A stretch of 64,000 bases of DNA from positions 1-64,000 of the forward strand of contig JAGBBV010000007.1 in the NCBI GenBank assembly GCA_017938315.1. The letters are read 5' to 3'. Below the pieces are notes generated by a model. It was given only the letters and a program-made list of their open reading frames with translations, was not told the origin of the DNA and did not search any database. Of this stretch, positions 33,951-43,355 are shown one piece after another; position 1 is the stretch's first letter; every line of letters starts with the position of its first letter. The stretch comes from Lachnospiraceae bacterium. Lineage in GTDB: Bacteria > Bacillota > Clostridia > Lachnospirales > Lachnospiraceae. The position numbers were made by a program, and so were the translations under genes.

Positions 33951-34628
33951 TTACATCACTGAAATATTTAAAGCTTTCTTTTTAACTTCCAAAGTTGTTA
34001 TATGTTTCCATATTTCACCATTCAGTATAAATAATTGCCTGTCCATATTTTCAAACATTTTCACTAATTCCTTCTTAGAAATATTTCTTACATCTAAAAC
34101 CATTATTTTTTCTCGCAACTCGCCATTTTCTTTAGAATGACTAACCGCATCGTACTTAAATTCTTTCTTAAAATATTCATATGGATTAAATGGCAAGGAT
34201 TCCTTAAACCTTCCTTGACTTATAGTTACATTAATACTTTCACCGTAGCACAGTGTATCATAAATATATTGATATAAAGCATCCGCATTTTTAAACTCTT
34301 CTTCGTTCTTAAAGTTCATTAATTTATGATGCATTTTCCTAAATTCTAAGATGTCTTCGTGTAAATGATTCAGCCAATTTATTATGCATTCTGTTCTATA
34401 TAAACTCATTGTCTTTATTGCGGAAATTAAACTTATAACTAATCCTGTAATTAGTCCTGCAAATATATTTGCAAACACCGATGACATAAAAGTATTGCTA
34501 TCCTTACATAGCAGTGACAAAACAAACACTGCCACTGAAAGTATCAGAATTATTCCTACCACCCAAAAATGTGGTAAAGTAAAATATAATTTTATTCTTT
34601 TCCATACTTTCTTTAGTCTGCATTTCAT
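33951..34628 (-). CDS. Two-helix membrane protein, unknown
   Basis: This 225-residue protein has two transmembrane segments at about residues 15-40 (VVGIILILSVAVFVLSLL) and 50-72 (FANIFAGLITGLVISLIS). A ~150-residue cytoplasmic helical domain rich in charged residues follows. The ATG at 34628 has GGAG 9 bp upstream; a GTG at 34643 is less likely. The layout, two helices plus a soluble domain, is common among membrane effectors of defence systems, but nothing in the sequence proves it. Its leader is nearly identical to that of the lipoprotein gene at 24854. Confidence 0.65.
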   Translation of the reverse strand: MKCRLKKVWKRIKLYFTLPHFWVVGIILILSVAVFVLSLLCKDSNTFMSSVFANIFAGLITGLVISLISAIKTMSLYRTECIINWLNHLHEDILEFRKMHHKLMNFKNEEEFKNADALYQYIYDTLCYGESINVTISQGRFKESLPFNPYEYFKKEFKYDAVSHSKENGELREKIMVLDVRNISKKELVKMFENMDRQLFILNGEIWKHITTLEVKKKALNISVM

Positions 34629-34668
34629 ATTCAGGCACTCCACGGCTTACTTTTCTCTACAAGTTAAT

Positions 34669-34788
34669 ATCATCACACTATCTCCATTGTACCTCACTCC
34701 TCTCTTCTATATCTGTCTCTCTCCCGCTTTTGTCATTTTTTTGCCGATTTTTGTCAAATTTTCCCATCGCAAAAATATAAAAAAAGGA
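34669..34788 (-). repeat. Leader cassette, copy 2
   Basis: About 120 bp, roughly 90% identical to 25583-25706, now upstream of the two-helix membrane protein gene. Here the first motif is a perfect TTGACA. Confidence 0.8.
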
Positions 34789-34908
34789 TAAGCGCAACCA
34801 ATAATGTATCACTAATTTTCTTTTCTCCACCAACAAACAGAGCATTGTTCCTCTCCAAAAACAGCAAGAACTTAATTGCTGCCATTTGCTTATTGCTATC
34901 ATACTCCT
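34787..34908 (-). pseudogene. Fragment of degenerate Fic gene
   Basis: A roughly 120-bp copy of 28088-28206. It encodes DSNKQMAAIKFLLFLERNNA and the following ISDTLLVALI of the Fic-like protein, without start or stop. It is fused to the leader cassette copy, forming a chimera not seen at either source site. Confidence 0.75.
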
Positions 34909-34994
34909 ATAGTGTAAACACAGCGATTGTCTTGAGTCATCCCACAATAACAGCTCCGCAACGCAGAAACAGTAGATTTTTGCTCAGTTCATGC

Positions 34995-35027
34995 TATACT
35001 AAATAGTAACGGGAATATAAGAAAGGA
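34995..35027 (+). promoter_or_regulatory. Extended -10 promoter and RBS
   Basis: TGCTATACT (34992-35000) is an extended -10 element and AAAGGA (35022-35027) lies 9 bp before the lipoprotein ATG. No good -35 box was found. Confidence 0.5.
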
Positions 35028-35036
35028 TTGAGAAAT

Positions 35037-37151
35037 ATGAATAAGAAGTTAAACATTTGTGCCTTTGCACTGGCACTTTTACTACTCCTGCCGCTTGCCG
35101 GTTGCGGTGGGGTTTCCGATAAAGAAAAGCCTGCCGAAACGCCGGAACAAACAGCTGCCGCTCCCACGCCCATTCTGCCGGAGCCTTCCGCTTTACCGGA
35201 GCCTTCCGTTTTACCGGAACCCTCCACTTTGCCGGAAGAATCTGCATCTGAGGACGAAGTAATCCATGTCAGCACGGCAGGCGAGTTCCTCGAAGCGATT
35301 GCCCCGGACGTGGTTATTGAACTTTCACCGGGTACCTATAACCTTACGGAGTATCTCCGCGAGGCCTCCGATAACGTCTCAGACTATGTATCTCGCAGCT
35401 TCACTGACGGTTGGCAGGCAGAGATCCGCGAGGTCGGAAGATTGACAATTCGCGGGGCAAAAGACGGCAAGGTTGAGGTCGTGGCGGAGCCTCGCTATTC
35501 CGACGTACTCTACTTTAACAACTGTTCTGATATTACCATTGAAAACATCACTTTTGGACATACCATTGAGCAGGGAAACTGCCAGGGTGCAGTGCTGGCA
35601 TTTGATTACTGCCAAAAAGTAAGTCTTGACCGCCTTGATCTCTACGGCTGTGGTACCTACGGTGTGACAGCAGACCACACAGTGGGCATGGCACTCAAGG
35701 ACTGCATTATCCGCGAGTGTAGCTACGGCATTGTCGACCTGCAGCTATGCAGCGACGTTGCCTTTAAGGGCTGCACTTTTAGGGACAACGGAGGTTTCGA
35801 CATGCTGAGCCTAAGCGGCTCCTTTGCCCGCTTCGAAGGCTGCTCCTTCACCGGAAACCAGGGAAGCGATTTTCTTCCCGCTTACTACGACCGTGGCAGC
35901 GAAAGCGGAGCTCGCTTTGAGCGCTGCAGTTTCGGCCGCTGGGAAAGCCAGCGCCTCAATGAGGAATTGAAAGGTCATGGAAGCTTTGTAATTGGACAAG
36001 ACTGTCAGTTTGAGGTCGTGGCAGGCAAGCGGGTGGTACATGTCTCCAATATGGAGCAGCTAATCGAAAACATCGCCCCTGATACGCAGATTCTGGTTGC
36101 TCCGGGCAAATACAACTTAAGCGATACGCTCTCTGCACTCTATGCTAAGGAGGACGGGCACTTTAATGAGAGCCGCCAATTTGTGCGCATCGAGAAGACA
36201 TATGACGGTCCTGAACTTGTCATCACCGGCGTAAACGGGCTTTCCATCTCCTCGGAATCCGGCTCAGCAGCGGATACCGAGATTGTGACAGACCCACGCT
36301 ATGCTAACGTTTTGTGCTTTGAAAACTGTTCCGATATCGGCGTGATGGACCTCACCATGGGCCATAGCGATACCGGCGACTGCGTCGGAGACGTGCTTTA
36401 TTTCAGCCAATGCAGTGATATTATACTCTCCGGGCTGGATCTCTATGGCTGCGGTGTCCACGGCATCGGCACAAGCGAGTGCACTCTCCTATCCTGTTTC
36501 GATTCCACAATCCGCGACTGTGAAAGCGGTGCCCTGGAACTCTACGTCGCGCAGGGCAGGCAGATGTTCCTTAACTGCGTGATGACCGGCTCCGGTAGCG
36601 GCGGCTATTTCTACACAGATGATAGCTCCGACGGAACGTTCTATTTCTACCGTTGCACCTTCGGCGATGAGGAGAGTAACAGCCTTGCCTTCGACGATAG
36701 GATTACCACCGAGGACTGCATCTGGTCTGAGATTACCGAATACCCCGATTATTCTGAGGAATCGTACGAGGACGATGCGTTCTCCGCCCTTGATACGACG
36801 CACCTTAAAATCGCTCCTTTCGATACAATGGTTCTGACATCTGATGAATATTATATTCTGTATGAAATTGTTGACAAAACCTCCGGTGAAGTGAGTTTTG
36901 AAACAAGCGACGATGTGAGAACCCTAACCTTTGAGGAGGATGGCCGCGGATGTTTCTGGACAGACAGTGAAAAAGGGCGTCCTTTCAGCTATGCGATGGA
37001 CAGCTCCAATTCCTGCGCAGTCTCCTTCGACGATGGCGGCAAAGCGTCCTTTAGTCTCTACGCCGATCAGGGCGGCGCCCTGCCGGGCAGCGAAGAGGGC
37101 TCTATCTGGCTTGCACTGTCTCTGGATGATGAGGTACTCTGGTTCTACTAA
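35037..37151 (+). CDS. Beta-helix lipoprotein with internal duplication
   Basis: This 704-residue predicted surface lipoprotein has a signal segment and lipobox PLAGC at the N terminus, a short Pro/Glu repeat (PEPSALPEPSVLPEPS), then two tandem right-handed beta-helix units. Each begins with a VxHVSxxxxFLEAIAPD...PGxYNL motif (about residues 77 and 332). Each contains a DLYGCG stretch and repeating Cys/Asp/Gly turns, as in pectate-lyase-like and periplasmic copper-binding folds. Codon use is clearly GC-richer than the island to its left. It is probably a cell-surface carbohydrate-binding or adhesin protein; no catalytic residues could be assigned. Confidence 0.85.
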   Translation: MNKKLNICAFALALLLLLPLAGCGGVSDKEKPAETPEQTAAAPTPILPEPSALPEPSVLPEPSTLPEESASEDEVIHVSTAGEFLEAIAPDVVIELSPGTYNLTEYLREASDNVSDYVSRSFTDGWQAEIREVGRLTIRGAKDGKVEVVAEPRYSDVLYFNNCSDITIENITFGHTIEQGNCQGAVLAFDYCQKVSLDRLDLYGCGTYGVTADHTVGMALKDCIIRECSYGIVDLQLCSDVAFKGCTFRDNGGFDMLSLSGSFARFEGCSFTGNQGSDFLPAYYDRGSESGARFERCSFGRWESQRLNEELKGHGSFVIGQDCQFEVVAGKRVVHVSNMEQLIENIAPDTQILVAPGKYNLSDTLSALYAKEDGHFNESRQFVRIEKTYDGPELVITGVNGLSISSESGSAADTEIVTDPRYANVLCFENCSDIGVMDLTMGHSDTGDCVGDVLYFSQCSDIILSGLDLYGCGVHGIGTSECTLLSCFDSTIRDCESGALELYVAQGRQMFLNCVMTGSGSGGYFYTDDSSDGTFYFYRCTFGDEESNSLAFDDRITTEDCIWSEITEYPDYSEESYEDDAFSALDTTHLKIAPFDTMVLTSDEYYILYEIVDKTSGEVSFETSDDVRTLTFEEDGRGCFWTDSEKGRPFSYAMDSSNSCAVSFDDGGKASFSLYADQGGALPGSEEGSIWLALSLDDEVLWFY

Positions 37152-37157
37152 TCCGAT

Positions 37158-38837
37158 TCACCCTGCATACAAAAGATTCTCAAAGCATTCCCACTGGTCC
37201 ACGCCGTTGATGGTCTGAACATAATCCTCAAATTCCACCATGATGCGGCATTCTCTGCCATCAGAAAGGCGTGCGTCCACATAGCTTTCTCCATCTGTAC
37301 GGATAAAGTAAAATTCTGTCCCTGCCGGAAATTCTTCCTTTGTCTCATCCGGTAGCATCAAAACCTCCAGAGGAATTTGAGATACCGCAGGGCTCCAGCT
37401 ATTGGATATGGCAAAATACTCTGTGGCCGGTTTGGGAACACCCTTTTCCATATCTATGCTATAGGTCCTCTCTCCGGTCCACGTACCTAAAATCTCCATC
37501 CGTGTTCCTAATTTAAATTCCTGTGGGTTACCAAATACACAGCGATAATACGTTCCGTATTCTCCTGCATCCTCATCCCACAAGCCACAGAATCCCACTC
37601 CTGATAGCCGTTCATTCATCTTGATTTCTTCACCATTCAAATCATAAACGAAGAGACTGCGATAATCATTTTCAGCTGTTCCCTGCACGTAGAGAAAATA
37701 TCGTTCCTTCTCCGGGCCGCTTACACATACAAGGCATGGATAAAAATCATATCCATAATATTCCTCTTCATAATAAACACTATCATTTAATGTAACACAG
37801 AGATATTGAATACCGTATTCTTCATCCTCTTGTGTCTTATAATAAGTGGAAACCATCAGCTTATCTTTTCTTCCGTTGTTCAAATCAATCTCCACTTCAC
37901 TATTTTGGGGTAAATCCATCACATATCCGGTGTCCGGTTTTTTAAGAAATCTCTTCCTAAATAACTCCGGATTTTCATCGAACCATAGGGTAACTGTTAT
38001 TTCCCCCTTTGCATAAGACGCAATTTCATAAGGACTAAAATAAAAAGTGATTCCCTGATATCCCATAGTCCAGTTATAATCTTCCGGCTTATATTCCTCC
38101 AAAACGCTCTGAAGGGATTCAAAGGTTTCATACTCATCTGCATAATTCTCTATCACTTTTTCTGACAATATGGCAGGAAGCTTCTCTACCTTTGTACAAA
38201 CATCCGCAATGGTTAACACCTTTCCTGAAGACGGCTCATAATTAAGCCCCCAAACACCATACATACCATGTGCCCCACCGGTATACTCATTTCCATCCTC
38301 ACGGATACTAAAAATCAAACTATCTGCCCTTTGGACCAAGTAGCTGCTGTTACTGCTGTATTCATAAAAATATTCCGGTGTATCCAGATAGTGTTCCTGT
38401 GCTAAAGATGCATTTTGCTCTATAAAATTATGAAAGATGATATTATTTTCTTCGTTTATTTCCTCCAATCGCTCTGCAAGCTTTGGATATTTTTCTTTGC
38501 TCTCTTCCCCCAGCGCAACAGACTGCCAGGAGGCACTACACAGTCTGATAACAGACTCATCCCACACACCTGTTTCACTTTGCGACCATTCATCCAAATA
38601 GTTGTCCGCTATCATTACCTGCATGGTATTTGCTTTATTGTTCTTTGCTTCTGACAACGCGCCTTCCGCTGTTTCCTCCGATTCAACGTCTTCTTTATCG
38701 TCCACCTGCGCATCTTCTTCAGCAGAAGCCTGTTCCCCGGTAATAGTCTCTTCCCTGTCAGAATGTTCATCATTCGTCTTTCCGCAAGCTGTCAAAAAAA
38801 TAATCATTATAAGAACTACCAAAAAGTTTTTTTTCAT
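37158..38837 (-). CDS. Lipoprotein with DUF4163/DUF3298 (RsiV/PdaC-like) domain
   Basis: This 559-residue lipoprotein (lipobox FLTAC) has an acidic linker and then the DUF4163-DUF3298 pair found in RsiV and the PdaC deacetylase. Key stretches are DSLIFSIREDGNEYTGGAHGMYG (about residue 170), TIADVC and the later GITFYFSPYEIASYAKGE. The C-terminal ~260 residues form a further beta-rich region without an assigned family. No catalytic deacetylase domain is present. It lies 26 bp downstream of another lipoprotein gene and is convergent, 6 bp apart, with the beta-helix gene. Confidence 0.85.
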   Translation of the reverse strand: MKKNFLVVLIMIIFLTACGKTNDEHSDREETITGEQASAEEDAQVDDKEDVESEETAEGALSEAKNNKANTMQVMIADNYLDEWSQSETGVWDESVIRLCSASWQSVALGEESKEKYPKLAERLEEINEENNIIFHNFIEQNASLAQEHYLDTPEYFYEYSSNSSYLVQRADSLIFSIREDGNEYTGGAHGMYGVWGLNYEPSSGKVLTIADVCTKVEKLPAILSEKVIENYADEYETFESLQSVLEEYKPEDYNWTMGYQGITFYFSPYEIASYAKGEITVTLWFDENPELFRKRFLKKPDTGYVMDLPQNSEVEIDLNNGRKDKLMVSTYYKTQEDEEYGIQYLCVTLNDSVYYEEEYYGYDFYPCLVCVSGPEKERYFLYVQGTAENDYRSLFVYDLNGEEIKMNERLSGVGFCGLWDEDAGEYGTYYRCVFGNPQEFKLGTRMEILGTWTGERTYSIDMEKGVPKPATEYFAISNSWSPAVSQIPLEVLMLPDETKEEFPAGTEFYFIRTDGESYVDARLSDGRECRIMVEFEDYVQTINGVDQWECFENLLYAG

Positions 38838-38863
38838 ATTATTCCTCCACGATTGTATCCCTT

Positions 38864-40369
38864 TTATTCCTTTGGCTTAAACTGAACTAATTCTGCAGAT
38901 CCATCCCTACCGCTTTCGCTGATAGCTTGATAATGGATCTCTCCATCAGCAGTTTCGTAAGATATTCCGTAAGATGGGAGCGTTCCATATATTGTCAAGG
39001 TTATTGCAAATGGATTACCCGGTTTAAAGTCACCATAATGATATAACTCTTCTGTAGCAAATATCACATTCCCCATATCATCTGCATCCTCGTAGGTTAG
39101 GGATAATACTTTTAAGTTTTTGATTTCTTCCGTTACGTAAAATGCAGCTATCACTTGCGGCTGTGATGAATCTGCCACATAACTCCATATCTGGCTGTTC
39201 TCTAACTGTTCCTCGGTTATCCACTCTACAGATACTACCTCTTCTTCTGTAATCTCTATATTTTTTTGTTCCCCTACATATTGGTACATGGAAAACGGCA
39301 AAAGTTCAAAGCTGATTGTTCTGTTGCTATACTCGGCAGATTTATTCCAAAACGTATCTTCATCCAGTTCTTCGGAGACAGATACCTCCATCTCTCCGGT
39401 TGTATTATGATAAAATCCAATTTCTTCATAGGACTCATCTTTTTCTTTTGTAAAGTAAAAGTCCTTGTATGACAAACAGGTCTCATTTTCATTAAGTACA
39501 TAGTTCTCAAGTACACTATACATTGCACCGCCTGAACCCTCTACATAAAAAGTTCCATCTTCCAGTAAAAAACATCTGTTTCTGGACCATCCCTCCAATA
39601 ATAAATACGGAATGTCTTGATATGTATATACGGCATAAATATTCTCGCCGTAGTATTTTCCTTCTTTTTCCCTGTCTATTAATCCAATAATAAGTTCCGC
39701 CACGCCATCATGATTTACATCAAAAAAAGTATAGCCTATGGCATCTGCTTCACTTTCTTCACTATTCGTAATCACTTCGCCTATACCGGAAGTTCCTTCC
39801 CTATATTCATAATTGTCTGCACCTCCCATGATTAACTCATAGTTGGAGTCAAGAATTGTATTATACCAAGTTTCAGTTTCCTTATTGCTGTACTTGTCAA
39901 TTAAATCCTCAAACAGCGCACAAATCTCTTGCTTTGCATCGTCATACCCGTCAGGGAAGCTGTTGTTTCCATGAGCCGAAATAGTCTTCCCATCTGCAAA
40001 GGTTACTGACAGTGAAAAACAAGTTCCGTCCATCACATGTTTATTGTTTTTGTCAAAGCCATCCCATCTATTCAGATGATACTTATCCGCAATCCCGCTC
40101 AACTGTTCCAGTATGGGTTCATCCACAATCGTATCTATGATGAGTCCACCGGAAAAAAGTTCCTCCGTATAAAGCCGGATTCCCTCGTCTGTTTTCTCTG
40201 CAGAATACAAAAAGCATTGCTCTGTGGACATTCCTGAGTGTGTAAATGAAAATAAAGTAATTTCCATAGGCTCTACCATTATTACTATCTCCTCCGGTTC
40301 TTCCTTTTTACTGCAGCCGCACAAGGCTATCATCAAAATACACAAAAAAATCAGTTGAAGTTTTTTCAT
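38864..40369 (-). CDS. Lipoprotein of unknown function
   Basis: This 501-residue protein has a lipoprotein signal (MKKLQLIFLCILMIALCGC). It is predicted to be exported and membrane-anchored. The central segment AIGYTFFDVNHDGVAELIIGLID contains a DxNxDGxxE calcium-loop-like motif often seen in Gram-positive lipoproteins that report on the output of repeats. The rest is beta-rich with many acidic residues. GGAGGTGGG precedes the ATG. It is the first gene of a lipoprotein pair with 37158-38837. The role is unknown. Confidence 0.8.
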   Translation of the reverse strand: MKKLQLIFLCILMIALCGCSKKEEPEEIVIMVEPMEITLFSFTHSGMSTEQCFLYSAEKTDEGIRLYTEELFSGGLIIDTIVDEPILEQLSGIADKYHLNRWDGFDKNNKHVMDGTCFSLSVTFADGKTISAHGNNSFPDGYDDAKQEICALFEDLIDKYSNKETETWYNTILDSNYELIMGGADNYEYREGTSGIGEVITNSEESEADAIGYTFFDVNHDGVAELIIGLIDREKEGKYYGENIYAVYTYQDIPYLLLEGWSRNRCFLLEDGTFYVEGSGGAMYSVLENYVLNENETCLSYKDFYFTKEKDESYEEIGFYHNTTGEMEVSVSEELDEDTFWNKSAEYSNRTISFELLPFSMYQYVGEQKNIEITEEEVVSVEWITEEQLENSQIWSYVADSSQPQVIAAFYVTEEIKNLKVLSLTYEDADDMGNVIFATEELYHYGDFKPGNPFAITLTIYGTLPSYGISYETADGEIHYQAISESGRDGSAELVQFKPKE

Positions 40370-40527
40370 ATTCCCACCTCCGTCATACCATGTGACTATA
40401 TACTTAGTTTAACATATTTAAGCAGAAAACTCTATTATATTACACCCCCCTTCCTTTCTTATTGAAGTCCGGCGGATTATAACATATAATGAATTTAACT
40501 TAAAATCACCAAGGAGAAAGCTATAAC

Positions 40528-41802
40528 GTGAAGCAAAAATCAGAACTTTTTTATTCAGAAATCAAAAAACAAACCCAAAGGCTTTTGGGCTTTTTTAAAT
40601 GGTGTGCCATTGCCGGAATTATCGGTATTGCTGTCGGCATGGTTGGCACGGCTTTTTACTACGGATTACATTTTGTGACTGATTTTAGAAATGCCAATCC
40701 TGCCATACTATTTGGTCTTCCTTTCGGTGGTCTATTGATTGTCTTTTTATATCATGTGGCAAAGAGGGATGATGACCACGGAACCAACAGCGTGATTGCT
40801 GCGGTCAGGTCTGAGGAAACGCTTAGATTTAGGACAGCCCCACTTATTTTTGTCAGCAGTTTAATTACCCATTTGTTTGGAGGTTCTGCCGGCAGGGAAG
40901 GTGCGGCACTGCAGATGGGCGGAAGTATCGGTAACGGTATCGGTAAGGTGTTTCACTTAAATGAAAAAGATATGCATGTTGCGGTTATGTGTGGAATGAG
41001 TGCCTGCTTTGCGGCGATTTTCGGGACTCCCATTGCCGCCACTTTCTTTTCCATGGAAGTAGTCAGTGTGGGAATCATGTATTATTCGGCGTTGGTCCCC
41101 TGCGTGTTTTCCAGTTTGGTCGCTGTGGAAATTGCCCATTTTTTTGGAATCGGCAGTGAGTCCATGCTCATTTCTTATGTGCCTGCTTTTACCATGGTAA
41201 ACACCGGAAAGGTTGTGCTTGTATCCATTTTATGTGCGGCACTGAGCATTTTGTTTTGCATTGCCATGCATGGGGCATCAAAATACACAAAAAAATGGAT
41301 ATCTAATCCCTATCTGCGAATCTTTTTGTTTGGTATCCTCATTGTAATACTACAATTATTGACAGGCACTACGGATTATATGGGCGCCGGAATGGATGTC
41401 ATTGAACGCACCATGCACGGTGAGGTTAATGGCGAGGCTTTTATCCTAAAAATACTTCTGACTGCCATTACCCTGGGCGTTGGTTATAAGGGTGGTGAAA
41501 TTGTGCCTTCCTTCTTTGTGGGTGCTACCTTTGGATGTTTCATCGGTCATCTTCTTGGCATCTCTCCCTCTATGTGTGCGGCGGTAGGTATGATTGCATT
41601 ATTCTGCGGCGTTACCAACAGCCCCATCACCTCTGTTCTGCTTGGCTTTGAACTCTTTGGTATGGAGGGAATGAATTATATTTTGATTGGCGTTGCAGTA
41701 AGCTATATGCTATCGGGATACTACAGCCTGTATCACTCACAGAAAATTATGTATTCCAAATTCGATGCCGCTTACAGGGGAAATGTATGGAATCATAAAT
41801 AA
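40528..41802 (+). CDS. ClC-family chloride channel/transporter
   Basis: This integral membrane protein of 424 residues carries Cl- or F-, by channel or proton-coupled antiport. The conserved GSAGREGAALQMGGSIGN carries the gating glutamate at Glu124, and GTPIAATFFSMEVV follows. YKGGEIVPSFFVGATFG contains the second filter helix. The start is GTG, with AAGGAG about 11 bp upstream. The proton glutamate and the serine/tyrosine selectivity residues were not mapped. The gene is single and ends at a bidirectional terminator shared with the convergent flotillin gene. Confidence 0.92.
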   Translation: MKQKSELFYSEIKKQTQRLLGFFKWCAIAGIIGIAVGMVGTAFYYGLHFVTDFRNANPAILFGLPFGGLLIVFLYHVAKRDDDHGTNSVIAAVRSEETLRFRTAPLIFVSSLITHLFGGSAGREGAALQMGGSIGNGIGKVFHLNEKDMHVAVMCGMSACFAAIFGTPIAATFFSMEVVSVGIMYYSALVPCVFSSLVAVEIAHFFGIGSESMLISYVPAFTMVNTGKVVLVSILCAALSILFCIAMHGASKYTKKWISNPYLRIFLFGILIVILQLLTGTTDYMGAGMDVIERTMHGEVNGEAFILKILLTAITLGVGYKGGEIVPSFFVGATFGCFIGHLLGISPSMCAAVGMIALFCGVTNSPITSVLLGFELFGMEGMNYILIGVAVSYMLSGYYSLYHSQKIMYSKFDAAYRGNVWNHK

Positions 41803-41804
41803 AA

Positions 41805-41845
41805 CCCCTCTTTACCTTTGTTCTGATAAAGAGGAGTTTCCCTAT
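41805..41845. terminator. Bidirectional terminator
   Basis: CCCCTCTTTA pairs with TAAAGAGGAG around a short loop, with T-rich sequence on the right and A-rich sequence on the left. It can serve both the ClC gene and the convergent flotillin gene. Confidence 0.8.
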
Positions 41846-41847
41846 TT

Positions 41848-43284
41848 TTATTGGTTTTCAGTTTCTTCACTCTTTACAGCAGGTGCTTCCGCAGTTGGGG
41901 AAACCACTACTACCGGTGAATTGTTATCTGCTGATGCCATCTTGCCTCCCAGTGCACCCATGATAAGGCTCTTGATGTCGATTCCCATACCGGCACTGAT
42001 TCCTTCTGTAACCTGTGTAGTACCATTGACAATGTCAGCCAGCAGCTTTGCGCTGTTTCCTTCACCGTACATGGTGATCTTATCAACCTTGCCAAGAGGT
42101 TCTGCGACATTTTTAGCAATTTCGGGAAGTGCAGCCATAATCATTTCTACAACAGCTGCTTCTCCGTATTTCTTCATTGCTTCCGCTTTCTTATCAATAC
42201 CTTCTGCTTCTGCAAGAGATTTTAATCTGATGGCTTCCGCTTCCGCTTCACCCACCGCACGGATACCTTCCGCTTCACGCTGGCGTTCAATCATCTTTGC
42301 TTCCGCTTCTTTGGTACGGCGGAACAATTCTGCTTCTGCTTCCTGCTCAGCGGCATAACGCTGTGCATCTGCCTTGGCACGGATTTCTGCATCCAAAGTC
42401 TGCTTGGTAACGTCAACTTCTTTCGCTTTCAGTTCTGCTGTTCTTTCCGCACGGGCAATGTCTGCATTTGCAGAAGTAATTTCAATGGTTTTACGCTGTT
42501 CCTGCTCCTGGATGGAATAAGCAGCATCAGCTTCCGCTTTCTTGACATCGGACAGCTGCTTTAACTCAGCCTGGCGAATTGCCAAAGCATTCTGTTTTTC
42601 TGCGATTTCCATCTCTGACTGCACCTTTGCATCGTTTGCTTCTTTTGCAGCCTGTGCCTGTGCAATTGCAATATCGCGGTCAGCCTGTGCCTTTGCAACA
42701 GCAGCACCTTTTTTAATCTGGGCAATATTGTCAATACCAAGGTCTTCAATTACGTTGTTCTGGTCTGAGAATGACTGTACATTGAAGGAAATCATTTCAA
42801 GACCCATCTTCTGCAAATCGGGAATGGCATTCTCCTGAACTCTCTCACCGAAAGCTTTACGGTCTGTGACCATTTCTTCCAAACGCATCTGTCCTACAAT
42901 TTCTCTCATATTACCTTCCAGGGTATCCTGGACACGGCCGATAATCATATCTTCTCTTTCATTTAAGAAGAATTTAGATGCCAGTGCCATCATCTCCTGG
43001 CTCTGTCCGATACGGATTTTAACCGTAGCATCTACCTTTACGTTTATGTATTCTGCATTGGGTACATAGTCCGTTGTCTTAACGTCCACGGAAAACATCT
43101 TCAGTGACAGCTTATCAAGACGCTCCAAAAAGGGAATGCGGACACCCGCCTTACCAATTAAAATACGGGGTTTCCTAAAACCGGAAATCATGTATGCCGT
43201 ATCCGGCGGAGCCTTTACATACCCTATGAGTACAATGACAATCAGTACCACAATTGCTACTGCAATTCCAAATAATATTTCCAT
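41848..43284 (-). CDS. floT: Flotillin-like SPFH membrane scaffold protein
   Basis: This 478-residue protein has an N-terminal membrane segment (MEILFGIAVAIVVLIVIVLIGY), an SPFH/band-7 domain (about residues 30-190) and a long Ala/Glu-rich coiled coil (about 200-390). The C-terminal region contains AVVEMIMAALPEIAKNVAEPL, as in bacterial FloT/YuaG. Flotillins organise ordered membrane domains. The ATG at 43284 follows GAAAGGAG by 7 bp and replaces the upstream in-frame start. No NfeD partner is adjacent, which is unusual for a flotillin gene. The name is by similarity. Confidence 0.9.
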   Translation of the reverse strand: MEILFGIAVAIVVLIVIVLIGYVKAPPDTAYMISGFRKPRILIGKAGVRIPFLERLDKLSLKMFSVDVKTTDYVPNAEYINVKVDATVKIRIGQSQEMMALASKFFLNEREDMIIGRVQDTLEGNMREIVGQMRLEEMVTDRKAFGERVQENAIPDLQKMGLEMISFNVQSFSDQNNVIEDLGIDNIAQIKKGAAVAKAQADRDIAIAQAQAAKEANDAKVQSEMEIAEKQNALAIRQAELKQLSDVKKAEADAAYSIQEQEQRKTIEITSANADIARAERTAELKAKEVDVTKQTLDAEIRAKADAQRYAAEQEAEAELFRRTKEAEAKMIERQREAEGIRAVGEAEAEAIRLKSLAEAEGIDKKAEAMKKYGEAAVVEMIMAALPEIAKNVAEPLGKVDKITMYGEGNSAKLLADIVNGTTQVTEGISAGMGIDIKSLIMGALGGKMASADNNSPVVVVSPTAEAPAVKSEETENQ

Positions 43285-43355
43285 TCTTTTTCTCCTTTCG
43301 TACACCTATGGCCTATGTCTACTTATCATATCATACAATTGTTTTTATTCCAACT

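Noticed and set aside
35811-36803. Several minus-strand ORFs within the beta-helix gene
   Set aside because: High GC leaves antisense frames open; no initiation signals or recognisable motifs.
42542-42838. Ala/Ser-rich ORF on the plus strand in the flotillin gene
   Set aside because: It is the antisense shadow of the Ala/Glu-rich coiled coil; it has no ribosome binding site.
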